Below, in pieces: positions 1-11,900 of a stretch of 64,000 bases of DNA; within the stretch, counting starts at the first letter, position 1, and each line of letters begins with the position of its first letter. Source of the stretch: Rhopalosiphum padi (Eukaryota; Arthropoda; Insecta; Hemiptera; Aphididae); contig NC_083598.1 in the NCBI RefSeq assembly GCF_020882245.1, positions 42,507,858-42,571,857 of the forward strand, written 5' to 3'. The notes under the pieces are model-generated. The model was not told the origin of the DNA and did no database searches. It saw only the letters and a list, made by a program, of their open reading frames with translations. Both the position numbers and the translations under genes were made by a program.

Positions 1-3000
1 TAAGGCCTTAAGGGCGATTTTTAAATAATTAAGATAATATTTTGAACACTGTTATTGTAAATCGTAATTGATGGTTATTTATTATGTGTCCGTCCTCCCA
101 CTCAATCTGAACAACTTTGACTACTGATTAGCGATTACAATAATACATAATAAAGTACATTTAGGTAACCATGAAACCATAATACAGACTACAGGCCGCT
201 GTCACCCGGGGGTCATAGGTGTAATTCAATGTTCGTGCATTAAAAGGAAAGGATTACCAAATACCGACTTCTCCGTGGACAAAATGTCTAAATATTCATA
301 AGAAAGATGCATAGGTGTAAGAATGCGTATAGTGTTTATATACGTAGGTATGTCTTTATAGGTATAGGTAAATTTTGTAAAACAGCATAATATCTATTGT
401 CTCACAAATTATTATTCACGAATTAATGTATACATATATTACTAATCGTGTTCGAACTTTACATTTTACTTTTACAATATTATATTACACATGTACGTAA
501 ATACTTGCAGCAGATTTACATATAAAGTCACAATAACGGATTAATTATCTGCATTCTGCGCAGACCTTGGATGAGATTCAACGTTATTATACTACTGTAA
601 TTTTCATGAATATTACCATACCTATGTATTATAAGCATCGTATTTAAACCGAACACCCGCACCATGATAATACACTGGATGTAATCTGCTACATTAAATT
701 ATATTATTATTATTATTATTTGATATATTATGTAGAAATTTATAAATTAAGATATAGGGATTGAGAAACACGATATTGCGTGAAATATATTTTAACATAT
801 TTTACAAACATATATAATATATCTATAGTAAGTAGAAATATTGTAAATTAGATTTTTATAACCAATATGACTATAGTAACACGAATGCTTTTAGCGTATA
901 TTTACGATTTATTATTCAAGTTATAAAATTTAGGTATTTAAATTTTCAAACATCGTTTATACATATATACACAAACTGTGTAATAATAATAGTCAGTTTG
1001 CCGAGTTATGAGTACCTTTCTGGTTAATGGTTGAGAATATGATAATAGGTATTAGACATTAGTATATTACAAGCATTGAAGCATTTAGGTACACTTTCTA
1101 ACTAATAAAATATTTAACTTATTGAATTGAAAATAAAAAATATATAAACTTAAAAGAAAAAAATATTTGAAAATTAGTATTTTATTTTAAATGTAGATGA
1201 GAAAATAATGAAAATATTTGTCCAAGTAATTTTTTTCAAATATACTTTAAAAGTTGAAAAGTAACTATTTCAATAATTTTACTGAAGTAGGTACTTCACA
1301 AGACTATATAGTATAGACTATAGACAGTATATAATACCATTGTTAAATATATTAGTATTAATAAATATAAATAAATATATTTAATCAATGATAATAATAC
1401 TAATTACTATAATAGTAGTATAGTAGGTATACTGTAATATAATCCTATATGCGCCTATGCTTATAGGCAGACAGGCAGTACTGCAGTAGGCACTTATAAT
1501 ATTTAAAAATCAAACTAATAATTTAAAATTTACCTACTTAAATATGTTTATAAGTAATACATTATAGATTAATTAATAATGTATTGATTAATTATTATAT
1601 AAGATTGATCAATTCACCGTGATTCGGCACCATTATATTAATATATAGCTGCTGCAGACTTCAGAGGATGGCGCGATAATGACCTTTGACTAATTTGTAC
1701 GTTATAGGCTCGTTCGACCTCTAAAAACATAACGTAATTTTTTTCAACAAGAAGCCCTCGTTGAAAAACACCGCTTTTTATAAATAAGTAATTTAAACCA
1801 GTGGTATAAACATACCAACGTCCAACATACACAACGATTGAAACTTGTGGGAAGGTCGATACTTGGCCGCGTATGACTGACATATACATTTTTTTATTGT
1901 TTTGTAACACTTTTTTGATTTTTCACAGTTTATACGATATCATACACATTTAGTACCTAAACATAACATAATATAATATACGTACATAAGTATAGGTATG
2001 TGTGCATGTCATCTTCGCGTGATAGATAGTGGTTATAGGAATTAACCGGTTCCACGCGTACATATTATACATTTATACCTATTTTTGACAAACCACACGA
2101 ATACCATTTTGGCATAAAACTATTTCTCCTTATCTTATTTTCAGCTTAACGGTCCATTTATTCCCGAATGTAGTCACTGGTCACTGGTGTTGCTATCGCA
2201 AGCTTTCTTAATTTATTTCTAAATCTAAATTAATATACGATATGACTACTAAATCTTTGGAAAATGAGAAATATACAGAAATTATAGTAGGTATTCGATA
2301 TTATTAATTATTATATGGTTTAATTTATACCACATCTAAGTCATCTAACCTTTATATATTTAAGAAATACAGGAGTAAGGACAGTGTATGACGTATGTAC
2401 ATCGCGCGTAGAGTTGTGAAATGTTTTATCAGAATTTTTCACACGCCCTATTGTTATCCTACTTAATATAATACATCTATTATAGTACTATATCTAGACA
2501 ATGTAAAATAATGTGCAAAATAATGTTATTTTATTATTATACTGCGTGTTCGGTGTACTGTATTTATATATACAGCCATACAGACGGGTAGTGATGCGTA
2601 GGTATGTTAAAATTAAATACAATTATACATACCTATATTTAATTTTAGCAAAAATTATTTGCTCATCGATACAACGACGTGTATAGACGTATAGTATTAT
2701 CTTGAGTTTTGACAATCATCATAGTATAATACAATATATCTTCGGTACTGAGTAAATATTCCTATAGAATAAAGCTAGTTCACGTCGACACCTAATATTA
2801 ACAAACTTTTATTTAAAAACATGTTTGCTTGTTCACATATAACTAATAGTTACAACTAATTAATTAATTTTTTTTTGTTTTTGTTTATCACACTATAATA
2901 CGACTAAGTTAAGACGATGATCAAAAATTTGGCGTAATTATCTAGTTTTGTCCCATATTAACTGGCCATTGTCCATCTCCTTAACTCGGTTGCACTATTA

Positions 3001-3370
3001 TAATAGTTATATACAATCAATACAATTAAACAAAATAATATTCCTTAAACAAATAGTTTAGTTGATACAAACTTATAAATTACAAATATCTAAGTCACTA
3101 CAGCTAATGTAATACATTTAAAGATTGGTTTTAAACTATTAACTGATAACTTAACATTCTGAATGTTAGAATACTTCTACCTATTCAAGTTTATTAATTA
3201 CCTATATTATTATTGCTACGTCCCAAGCCCATTAAGTTGTCATCGTGTTGACAATTTTTGAAAAGCTATTAAAAACTGGGTTATTGTTGGCTAATCGAGT
3301 AGGTAAATATAAGCTTATCCCTAGATCTCTTACTTTACTACAGGTACTATTGAGATAGGTATCTCGTACT
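1..3370. other. AT-rich intergenic DNA without a supported gene
   Basis: No reading frame here has convincing coding character. The longest, on the minus strand at 1638-1910, starts at an ATG but matches no family I know and has no neighbouring exons. Short ATT/TAT runs are frequent. A gcgcctatg motif near 1450 recurs at element edges further along the window. Confidence 0.6.
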
Positions 3371-3376
3371 ATAACT

Positions 3377-3550
3377 TGCCGGGCCGGATCTAGGAATATT
3401 TTTACTCGTAGAAAAATATAAAATTAGCGAAATAGGTAATACAAACTGTTAATATATCCACTTATTATTTGGTAATGTGGCACCCCTTGACCAATACTTC
3501 CCGGAGTCAAGTGCCCCGGTTTGCCCCCCCCCCCTAGATCTAGCCCTACT
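3377..3550. mobile_element. small nonautonomous DNA transposon with imperfect terminal inverted repeats
   Basis: The left edge reads gccgggccggatctagg. The right edge, read on the opposite strand, gives agggctagatctagggg, so the two ends are imperfect inverted copies about 17 bases long. The interior of roughly 140 bases has no reading frame. The GGGCC..GATCTAGG edge resembles hAT-type nonautonomous elements, but I could not define a target-site duplication, so the superfamily is a guess. Confidence 0.4.
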
Positions 3551-3690
3551 TATAACTATTTACTATATTTTGTTTAAGGTATTAGATATTAAATAACCGT
3601 GGATATCTCATCGTATAAATAATTGCAGTGGTCCATGATTGGTAATAACTATTACTATTGTCCGTCGATTATATTATAGGGCCGCAAATA

Positions 3691-3882
3691 TACAGTAAAT
3701 TCTCGTTACAACAAATACCAATACAACGAAAAATCCCGTTATAACGAAAGTCATAGAAGTCCCCTGCCGAAAAGCAGGGCTTATAAAGAACTTATTCGAA
3801 TTATCGTTAAAACGAAATTTCCGTAATAACGAAAAAAAAAATTCGGTCCCCTGGAGTTCGTAGTAATGGGATTTAACTGTAA
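3691..3882. mobile_element. pogo/Tigger-like MITE of about 190 bp
   Basis: The left end begins tacagtaaattctcgttaca. The right end, reverse-complemented, begins tacagttaaatcccattact, so both termini share CAGT followed by an AAAT-TTAC core and TA at the edges. Inside are repeated variants of the phrase cgttataacgaa, typical of pogo/Tigger relatives of the Tc1/mariner superfamily. There is no transposase; the 76-codon minus-strand frame across the element (3674-3904) is incidental. Confidence 0.55.
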
Positions 3883-3899
3883 GTATTATGATATTTGTT

Positions 3900-5340
3900 T
3901 TCATTCTTGAATGTAAATGATTTATGAGAATAAATAATACATTTCACTAAATGTACTTGAAACCATAAACACGCCGTGTAGTATAGAAGTAACTATCTAC
4001 AATTTAAATGGTTTAAATGTTTAAAATAGTTTGATGCCTAGCTGCATGGGTCTTTGTTATTATTGTGATTTTTACTGACGTACTAACGGTTAGATGTTAC
4101 TGCGTTTACAGCATGTACTTTTTTAAATATATCCTGTATCAAGGTTCCAATAATAATAAATATCCCATAGGTACCTACACAAAGAATAAGATTATACAGA
4201 TTAATAATATACTATAATATGTTAGTACAAGCTTGATTTTCATTAATCTTACAATTCTAGAAAACTTAAAGATTGTTATATATAATCATCATAGTGTTTA
4301 TTTTTAACACGACATAGATTTTTCATTGGTAAATTATTTTATGGACAAAATACAAAACATTTAGAAGAGCGTCACAGCATCTTTCTACGTTAAACTTTAA
4401 GACGTACATACTCGTATTAGGTAAAAATATTAATTATACTTTACCCCCACACACATAAAATTACCATACATTTATGCTACTGCTGTGAATAATAAAGGCA
4501 TAAATACGGGGGTAAACTCTGTATAAAATATATTCTATTTTTCTTTATTTAGTATGACCAAAACTTGAGGTCTATAGTTAAGTCTTATAGTTGCACCTAT
4601 TATGAGTAATGCGCGGTTTCTTATCATACATTCTGACCGAAATTGTTGCAGTGACCTCTACGACTCTACGATGGCACGATGCTATAATTGTATAAATATA
4701 TTTACCTGTCGTCTTACCTTTAGGTATATAACTTTGTAACAAGACTAATAATATAATATTTTATTCTCTTAGGAAAATTTAAAAAGTATGAATAATTTTA
4801 TTTCCCATAATAGGCGAGTAGGAGTTGATTACTCGGACTTTGTATTTTAACTTTTAACATAAAAAAATAAGCGTGGATAAACAATTAAACTTTTTTTTGT
4901 TATTTGCCCTTGAAATTAATTGATAAACACTTTATTTTTATTTATATCTTAAAATACAATGAAAAAAATAATCCAACCGACCAAAAGAAATATTTTCCTT
5001 ATTAATAATTTTATAAGCCTGAGAGTTGGTAATTGTATAAATATGTGAATATGTGGTTACTGATTATAATTAAGAACTATTTACTCATTCATTAATTAAA
5101 AGCTTTAGATAAATGCAATATATATTTTTTTTTATCACTATGGGTTAAACGTTAAACATTCATAGACTCGGGTTGAATAATACACACATCTCATTATGAG
5201 TCTGTTGTAGATACCAATACATTGCATTAAACACATACCAATATTTCAGTAGTAACCATACACAAACAAAACTAAACGTCCTTGACTAGATTTAGTAACA
5301 TTTAGTTTCATTTTAAAACACAGCAGACAGTAAAATATTA
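3900..5340. other. AT-rich intergenic DNA upstream of the C1q-domain gene
   Basis: I see no coding frames or recognisable RNA genes. The promoter of the downstream plus-strand gene should lie in its last few hundred bases, but no TATA box or initiator is clear enough to call. Confidence 0.5.
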
Positions 5341-5376
5341 TGATAATTAGTGTTCATTGTAGTTTATACTAACAAA

Positions 5377-5945
5377 ATGTATAAGACAAGTGTGCTATGG
5401 TTGTGTACTTTACTGTGGTCAGTTGGGATAGCAGTCAGTCCGATACCATCACGGTCACCAGTAAAAAATACTAATGTTGATTGTACAGGACCCATTGCAT
5501 TTTCATCAACTGGGAGTACATCAGTCCATTCTACAGGTCTGGTAGCGTATAAACAGAATATCGTAAATTTAGCTGTTACATGGGATCGTGAGGTTGGTGT
5601 CTTCACTTGCGCTTGTTCCGGCCTCTACCAATTCTCTTTCACTGGTTCCACCGAAGAAAATACAAGGTAATATGTATTGGTTACAAGGGAATAGACTTTT
5701 AGACAACCATGCTAACAAAATAATAATATAGGATGGTGTTGAAGAAAAGATTAAACAACGGTAAACAGTGGACACCAATTATAGCAACGAAACCAGGTGG
5801 TGGATCAGCTACAATACTTTTGGAAGTAGAAGGTGGAGATCAGGTAGCTGTACATTTGGATGGAAATTCAAAAAAGTTCAATGCTAGACATGAACAAGAC
5901 GTAGAAGTTACATCGTTCAGTGGTTACAGAATAGCAAAATCTTAG
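5377..5945 (+). CDS. secreted C1q-domain protein, two exons
   Basis: The coding exons are 5377-5666 and 5732-5945, separated by a 65-base intron with donor AG|GTAATA and acceptor ATATAG|G; phase 2 joins cleanly to a 167-aa protein ending at TAG 5943-5945. I chose the ATG at 5377 because it is the first ATG in the open frame and starts a signal peptide: Lys-4, then a hydrophobic stretch (VLWLCTLLWSVGIAV, about residues 6-20). Residues from about 35 to the end match the C1q/TNF-like jelly-roll fold: WDREVGVFTCACSGLYQFSF, then a basic strand with KK and W, an LEVEGGDQVAV strand, and a terminal FSGYRI strand. No collagen-like Gly-X-Y stretch precedes the domain. C1q domains usually form trimers that bind ligands outside the cell; the ligand here is unknown. 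The gene converges on dynein, with about 1.3 kb between stop codons. Confidence 0.85.
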
Positions 5946-5949
5946 TAAA

Positions 5950-5955
5950 AATAAA
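5950..5955 (+). terminator. poly(A) signal of the C1q-domain gene
   Basis: AATAAA lies 5 bases after the TAG stop, which would give a very short 3' UTR. Later plus-strand hexamers could also be used. Confidence 0.55.
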
Positions 5956-5959
5956 GTAT

Positions 5960-7240
5960 TGCTTTAATTACATATAACACAATACAAGATTGGTATTATT
6001 GTTAACAAAAAACCTAAAAATTAAAAAACATCTTTAACCTTGAAAATTACTGAGTAAACAAGAATTGATATGGAAAACCTAGTTGATTTTCTAAAATATT
6101 ATTTATACTTATAAAAAAACATTTTTTTAATATGCTGTATGTATTACTGATGAATTATCGTTAGTAATAAGTTTAAAATTGATTTAATATATAATTAACA
6201 CATACACACAAGAAATAAACGTTAAAAATAAAACAGGAAAGATTATCTTATTAATTTAATATTGATCAAAATCAGTAAATAAATTACCACAGAAAATTGA
6301 AAGTAAAACAAGACATTATTAGAATGAATGAGTTAAAGTTAACCATTTTTAATAGATAGATAGATATTTTATTTATTAATATTTCAAATAATAATTAATT
6401 TATAAGTATATTTTCAAAAACTATCCATAGTAAGTATGCATATTAACAAATAAGTATGGTAATAAAATTATGGTAATTAATTTTTAACCTCTGCCTATAG
6501 TTGGTAGTAATTAGTAATATTCTAGTTTACTAAAGAAGTTAAAAATATAAATAACAATAACATACATTTTGGTTTGTTACTCTTAAAATTTCAATTTAGA
6601 TTTGTTATTTTTTTTCAATTATTATTATTAGAAATCGTAAATTTGATAATTTTTTTTAACACTTATCTATTTTTTAAACTAATTATATTTTAGGATTCCT
6701 AATATCATATCTAATAAATATTGTTAAAAATGCATCAAAACCACATTAGTAAATTTCTTTTTTTTTAATATGAAGCTCTTAACATTTTCTATATACATTA
6801 AAAAAATAGCAATAAATAAAACATTTACAGCACATTAAAATACATAAAAAATAAATTAAAATAAGTAACTTGCATTCAAATTAAACTTCTATGGCTAATA
6901 ACAGAGATTACTCGTACATAATAATAATAATAATAATAATAAAAGGAATAATAACCAATTACAAACTGAGCGACAAATACAAAATAATAGAAGTTTAAAA
7001 ACTCGTTGCACTTATAAAATAATCATTTAAATTGATTATAAAAGTAGATTTATTAATATAAAATATAAAATTAAATTTATAATAAAATAGGTTTAGTTAT
7101 TAAATAAATTCACAGCTTTTTGAAATATTTGTTTTGGGATATATTAGAATAAATGGCACCGTTGCTTTGGACCACAATAGATTATTTTAATTTATTAAAC
7201 ATATTATGTATATAAATATATAAATATATTTTAATTAACA
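5960..7240. other. AT-rich spacer between two converging genes
   Basis: This spacer contains the 3' ends of both neighbours and no reading frame of note. Several TTTATT hexamers (poly(A) signals for the minus strand) occur, for example at 7191-7196 and 7049-7054, so the dynein 3' UTR may extend some hundreds of bases here. Confidence 0.55.
6918..6943. repeat. (ATA)n microsatellite
   Basis: Uninterrupted ATA trinucleotide run of about eight units in the spacer between the converging genes. Confidence 0.85.
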
Positions 7241-7241
7241 T

Positions 7242-7247
7242 TTTATT
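7242..7247 (-). terminator. nearest poly(A) signal of the dynein gene
   Basis: TTTATT on the plus strand is AATAAA on the minus strand, 17 bases after the stop codon. The site actually used is not determinable from sequence, as several further copies follow. Confidence 0.35.
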
Positions 7248-7264
7248 AGTTCATATTATTTTAC

Positions 7265-8980
7265 CTAATTTAAAGCAGCAGATGTTAATAATGCAACTCC
7301 TCTTTCATAAAATGTGTGATGATCTTGTCCGGGAGCTACATCTAGTTCCACGGTGAATAATAATTCAGCTCGAGTAGAATTCAAGTATACTGGCAAAGAC
7401 AGTTTATCAGGTCTTAGACGATCTTCAGCTGATACGCTGTAAAATTCAATTTTTACTTAGAAAATATACCTTCACAAGACATTTTTAGTAAATAAAATAT
7501 ATACTTACTGTGTCCATCGTAACAATGTTACTGGTAAATCAGTCATTATGGATGAAGTTAATAACAACTGATTATTACGACATTGCGCACCTTGCAGTTT
7601 TAAACCTTAAATCATAAAAAAAATGGTTAATAATAGAATTTTTTTCCTTTGTATTACAACTTACCAATAACACCAAAGCTACATTCATCCTGTTGAACTG
7701 AATCATACTCTAATGCATCAGTAATAGTTACATCTAGTATCAATTCTTCTAAGGACCAAGAATTGGCTTGTGCAATACACTGTCTGGTAGCTGTTATATA
7801 AGCTTCTGGATTTAATAAACCCCCAAGCCATACTGGGAATGACTATAAATACAACAATTGTAAAAATAGTAACACAAAATAATTATACTTAAATATTTTT
7901 AATGACTTACTTTGATTTGATTTGCACCTCGTTGAGAAACAAGTTGCGATACTTGTTGTAATTGTTTGACACGTTGACTAAAATCAGACACCCATTGTAT
8001 AACTGTGCACCCACTGGGCACCGTGTATCGGCGCCAACCAACTGGCAATTTTCCTTTAACCAAATCACTGAACAAGCTCCTATGATAGTTGGTTTGTTTT
8101 TTTTCTCCCTATGAATAACAATAAATAAATAAATAAATAAATAATCCAAAATTATTTATGCACATTGTGGTATAACATTAAACATACTTGACATATAGCT
8201 ACTACTTCATTTAAATCATGTATAACTTCCTGTAATAACTTTGAACCAAAGTTGACTTCTCGTTCGAAATATCGATAAAGCGGATCTTTTATGTTCTCTA
8301 CAGTACGTTTTAATGTTTGAAGCGATTGAGGTAAAAGTTGTAGCCAAGTAGTTGCTGAGTTATGCAATGTTCTCATCCAAGCTGGACGACCATCAGATGT
8401 TGGGAGTCCAATACTGGAATCAGGTCCTCCGTCTTTAACAGCTTGTTCAGTAACATAAGCAAGTTCATCTTCATCTTCTAGTTGTTGCATCTTCAATAAT
8501 TTGCTTACCAAATCGGTACCTATTTAATAATGAATTAATAAATGAAAACTGTTACTTATTAGTTATTGACATACCTCTAGTTGTCAGTAGTACTTTTTCA
8601 GCATTGTTTGGTAATCCTAGCCACGATGGTGATTGTCTATCTGACAAATTTTCAATCCAATGTAAAAAGTGGTCACGCCTTGATCCATTGGGCATTGTAA
8701 TATGCCTAAAATAAATTTGTTTAGTTAAATATAATAATAAAAATGAATATAAAAATAAATATATTATTCATCAGTACCTATTATCTCCTCCAACACCATC
8801 TACATTAGCTACTAATGCAAATCCTGTTTCAAAACTACGTGCTGTGAACAATTTGCTTAAAAATGATGTCAATAGCCTTTGGTCATAGTCATTGTCAATT
8901 TTACCACCATAAATACATTGTGACAATAAAGTAACTAGTGCATCCCATGGGATTTTCTCAGGAGGTAAATTTGTACGGCT
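7265..8980 (-). other. Dhc64C: dynein heavy chain exons 56-62: C-terminal domain and stop
   Basis: Exons: 8778-8980, 8575-8705, 8188-8519, 7911-8108, 7665-7842, 7509-7605, 7265-7436 (residues 4242-4677). The C-terminal domain lies against the AAA ring and tunes force output. Blocks seen are KMQQLEDEDELAY, SDGRPAWMRTLHNSATTW, NIKDPLYRYFEREV, NPEAYITATRQCIAQANSW and the final FYERGVALL. The full-length domain is the metazoan form, not the short fungal one. Confidence 0.95.
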
Positions 8981-11900
8981 CTAAATTTTAATTAAATTAA
9001 TTAAACAAATTCAAAATCAATTGTATTACTTAAATTTTAAATTATAACATACTTTAGCTGTTGTTTCAATCCATGTATCTAATGTGTCACAAGCAACTCT
9101 TAGATCAGATTCATTGAATTCATAATGTTTGGCCCAACCAAGTGGAGTATAACGTAAGCGCTCTTGTACAATCGCATGGAACCATGCAAGTAAAAAGTAT
9201 AATCTGGCTCTTTCATTGGGTACTTTCATCATACGTGACGCCGGAATCTAAAATCACATTATATAAAATACATTCTAATATAGTTATTTAGATTTTCAAT
9301 GCTTACAGTATTGAATGTTCGTAACAAATTGGCTTTTACACCTGGTGGTGGTTCAAATACAAATATGCGTCCAGCTCTCAATAAATTTACAGGTACAGCA
9401 GAATTTATTTCCATCGTTAAAAATAGTCTGAAGTTAGTATGTGGTTGAAGACTGTGTAGTTTCTTTTCAAGCTGCACTAACCACTGAGGAGCCAGATGAA
9501 CATTTTTCAACAACACCCATCTTAAAATGATGAAAAAAAACCATTATTTATTTATTTATGATAAGACAAAATTAATATTATGTTATATACCGCCCAAGAC
9601 GAACTGCAGAATTTATGGCATCAGTAGCTTGACGGAAACCTTCAGCTGAACCAATTGCTACAGATGACAATAATTGATTATGTTGAGTTGCAAGATCATC
9701 AACACGACCAGAAGCATCATATCCGGGGGCCGAGCATAAAAGTGCTGGTACACTACAGTCCAATTCGTTTAAGACAATAGTTGCCAAGTCAGGTTCACGT
9801 TCTGCTGAAGAGGTTAATTGAGTACCCAGAGTTGCTTCAACAAATAGATTAGCTGATGCTATCACTCTATCTGGTCTGAATGCCTAATTATAGAATTGAA
9901 AGAAATATAGTAATCACAAGTGTATATCATATATAAATTAACATCATAATGAATAAGAAATACTTGAATAGCAAGAAGTTGATACATGGCTGTAGCCACA
10001 GGACTAAATGGAGCTGATTCGTCCCACAATTTGGGTACACATTGTTCAGGTGTATTCTGTGCCAGCCATGGACCAAACTCTGGCATCTCCTCGACTCGTT
10101 CTGATAGATTTTTAAATGATGAAATTCTATTTGATAATCTAATCATGGCTTCAATTTGTTCTTGGTTCAGACTACTAAGAGAACCCTGTCCTGATGAGTT
10201 ATTGGAGCTCAAAACTCCTTCTTTACCACGGAGGAAGAATTGGAATTCAGAGTCCAATATATTACCAATTGGTGATCCCTTTAGACTGATTCGACACAAC
10301 AATATTGCTAATGTTAACCTATCATTATGTAACATTCCTCTAGCTACTCTTTCATAACATACCTAGAAACGATTTATTGGTTATTTTAAAACATCAATAC
10401 AGATAATTATTTTTTAATTCTTACAGTGAATAAATCCTTAGTGACAATATCTAATCGAGATGTGTGATCAGTGACAGATGCCAACCTGGGATTAGATAAT
10501 AACACTGAACTGAAGATATCCAAAAAGAATTTTAATGAATACTGATAAAGGAAATGGACTTGATTTAAACTGTCCATGGTAAAGTACATATTACTACAAG
10601 CTTGTGCTAAAGGTTTATACTGTTGTGAAACTGTTTCGATTTCAGCAATAACTTTATCAGTTTCTTCCACCTTTTTGCTTATATCTGCTGCTTCTTGTTT
10701 AAGTCTTTCTAATGTTGTTATTACAGAATCATTATCCAATATTTTACCTTTAGCTTCATTTAATGCTTGTAACAGTGATTTTTCTAACTGTCTTAAACGT
10801 AAGTGGAATTCACCTAAAATAATAAAGGTTTATATTTAGTACACATTGAATAATAATTACATTTATTAACAATTATATATACCTTGAAGTTTGAGTAAAT
10901 CAGATCGTTTTGTGTCAATATCGGGCCTTTCAGCCTTCAATACACGATCTAAGCATTGACTTTGTAATGATGATCTAGTTACAGTAAAGTTAACAAACAT
11001 TACTCTTGAGCATATGTCTGGTGAAAATTCAACTGTTGGATCACGAGTAGACAAAAATATGACAAATTTTGGTGATAAATCAATGTCTTGGTCTCCCAGT
11101 GTTATTAAAACACGACCTCCAGTACGACGAAGTTCTCGATTTAATACAGGATTCAAAATTGGATCATAATTTTCAACATCCTAAAAGTTTAAATATACTG
11201 ATGATATAATTATAAACATAATAAAATATAAATAATAAAGGAGGAAGGAAGTAGGTAACTAATTTAGTGTACAGTAAGTGTTTAGTGAACCTCGTCATTA
11301 AGGAGTAAATCACTGTAATGTATGTATTTAATTTAAATTCAATGATAAATCATTGCGTACAAAAAATGATTCTGGGCAAAGATGGTCTATTGACCAATGT
11401 TACTATAAATATTTTATGACATATTCATACAGAGATACCTCCCAATAACGGACTTTTTTTGGGTACGGGGACATTTTCAATAGGAATCATTAAATCATTG
11501 TAAAATCAATAGATGCATTAATTGCTCTGTTCAGAATCTAAAATATTCCCAACAATTATTTATATTAGGATTATTTCTAAAACAAAAACAATTTGTTTAA
11601 GATAATAATAATGAAATCATTTTACTAATTTCTTTGACACACCGAGTGTAAAAACACCAAAAATGTCATGCATTGACAATTTAATAATAATAGAATAATA
11701 GTTCTTACTTGAACAAGCAATGGATTTCCAAAACGTAATGCAGATTCAAGATTTTTTCTAAAGGAATCATCCAAGAAACTTGTTTTTGTGATTTTAGCAT
11801 CAGCATACTCTTTGAGAATAAATTCGGTTGCTTGTCCCGAAGGATCAATTATTAACGGATATCTATTGTATCTCTAGAATTAAAAATACTATATTTAATA

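Noticed and set aside
1638..1910. 90-codon minus-strand open frame
   Set aside because: It has no recognisable motif, no adjacent exon and no initiation context; such lengths are expected by chance in 64 kb.
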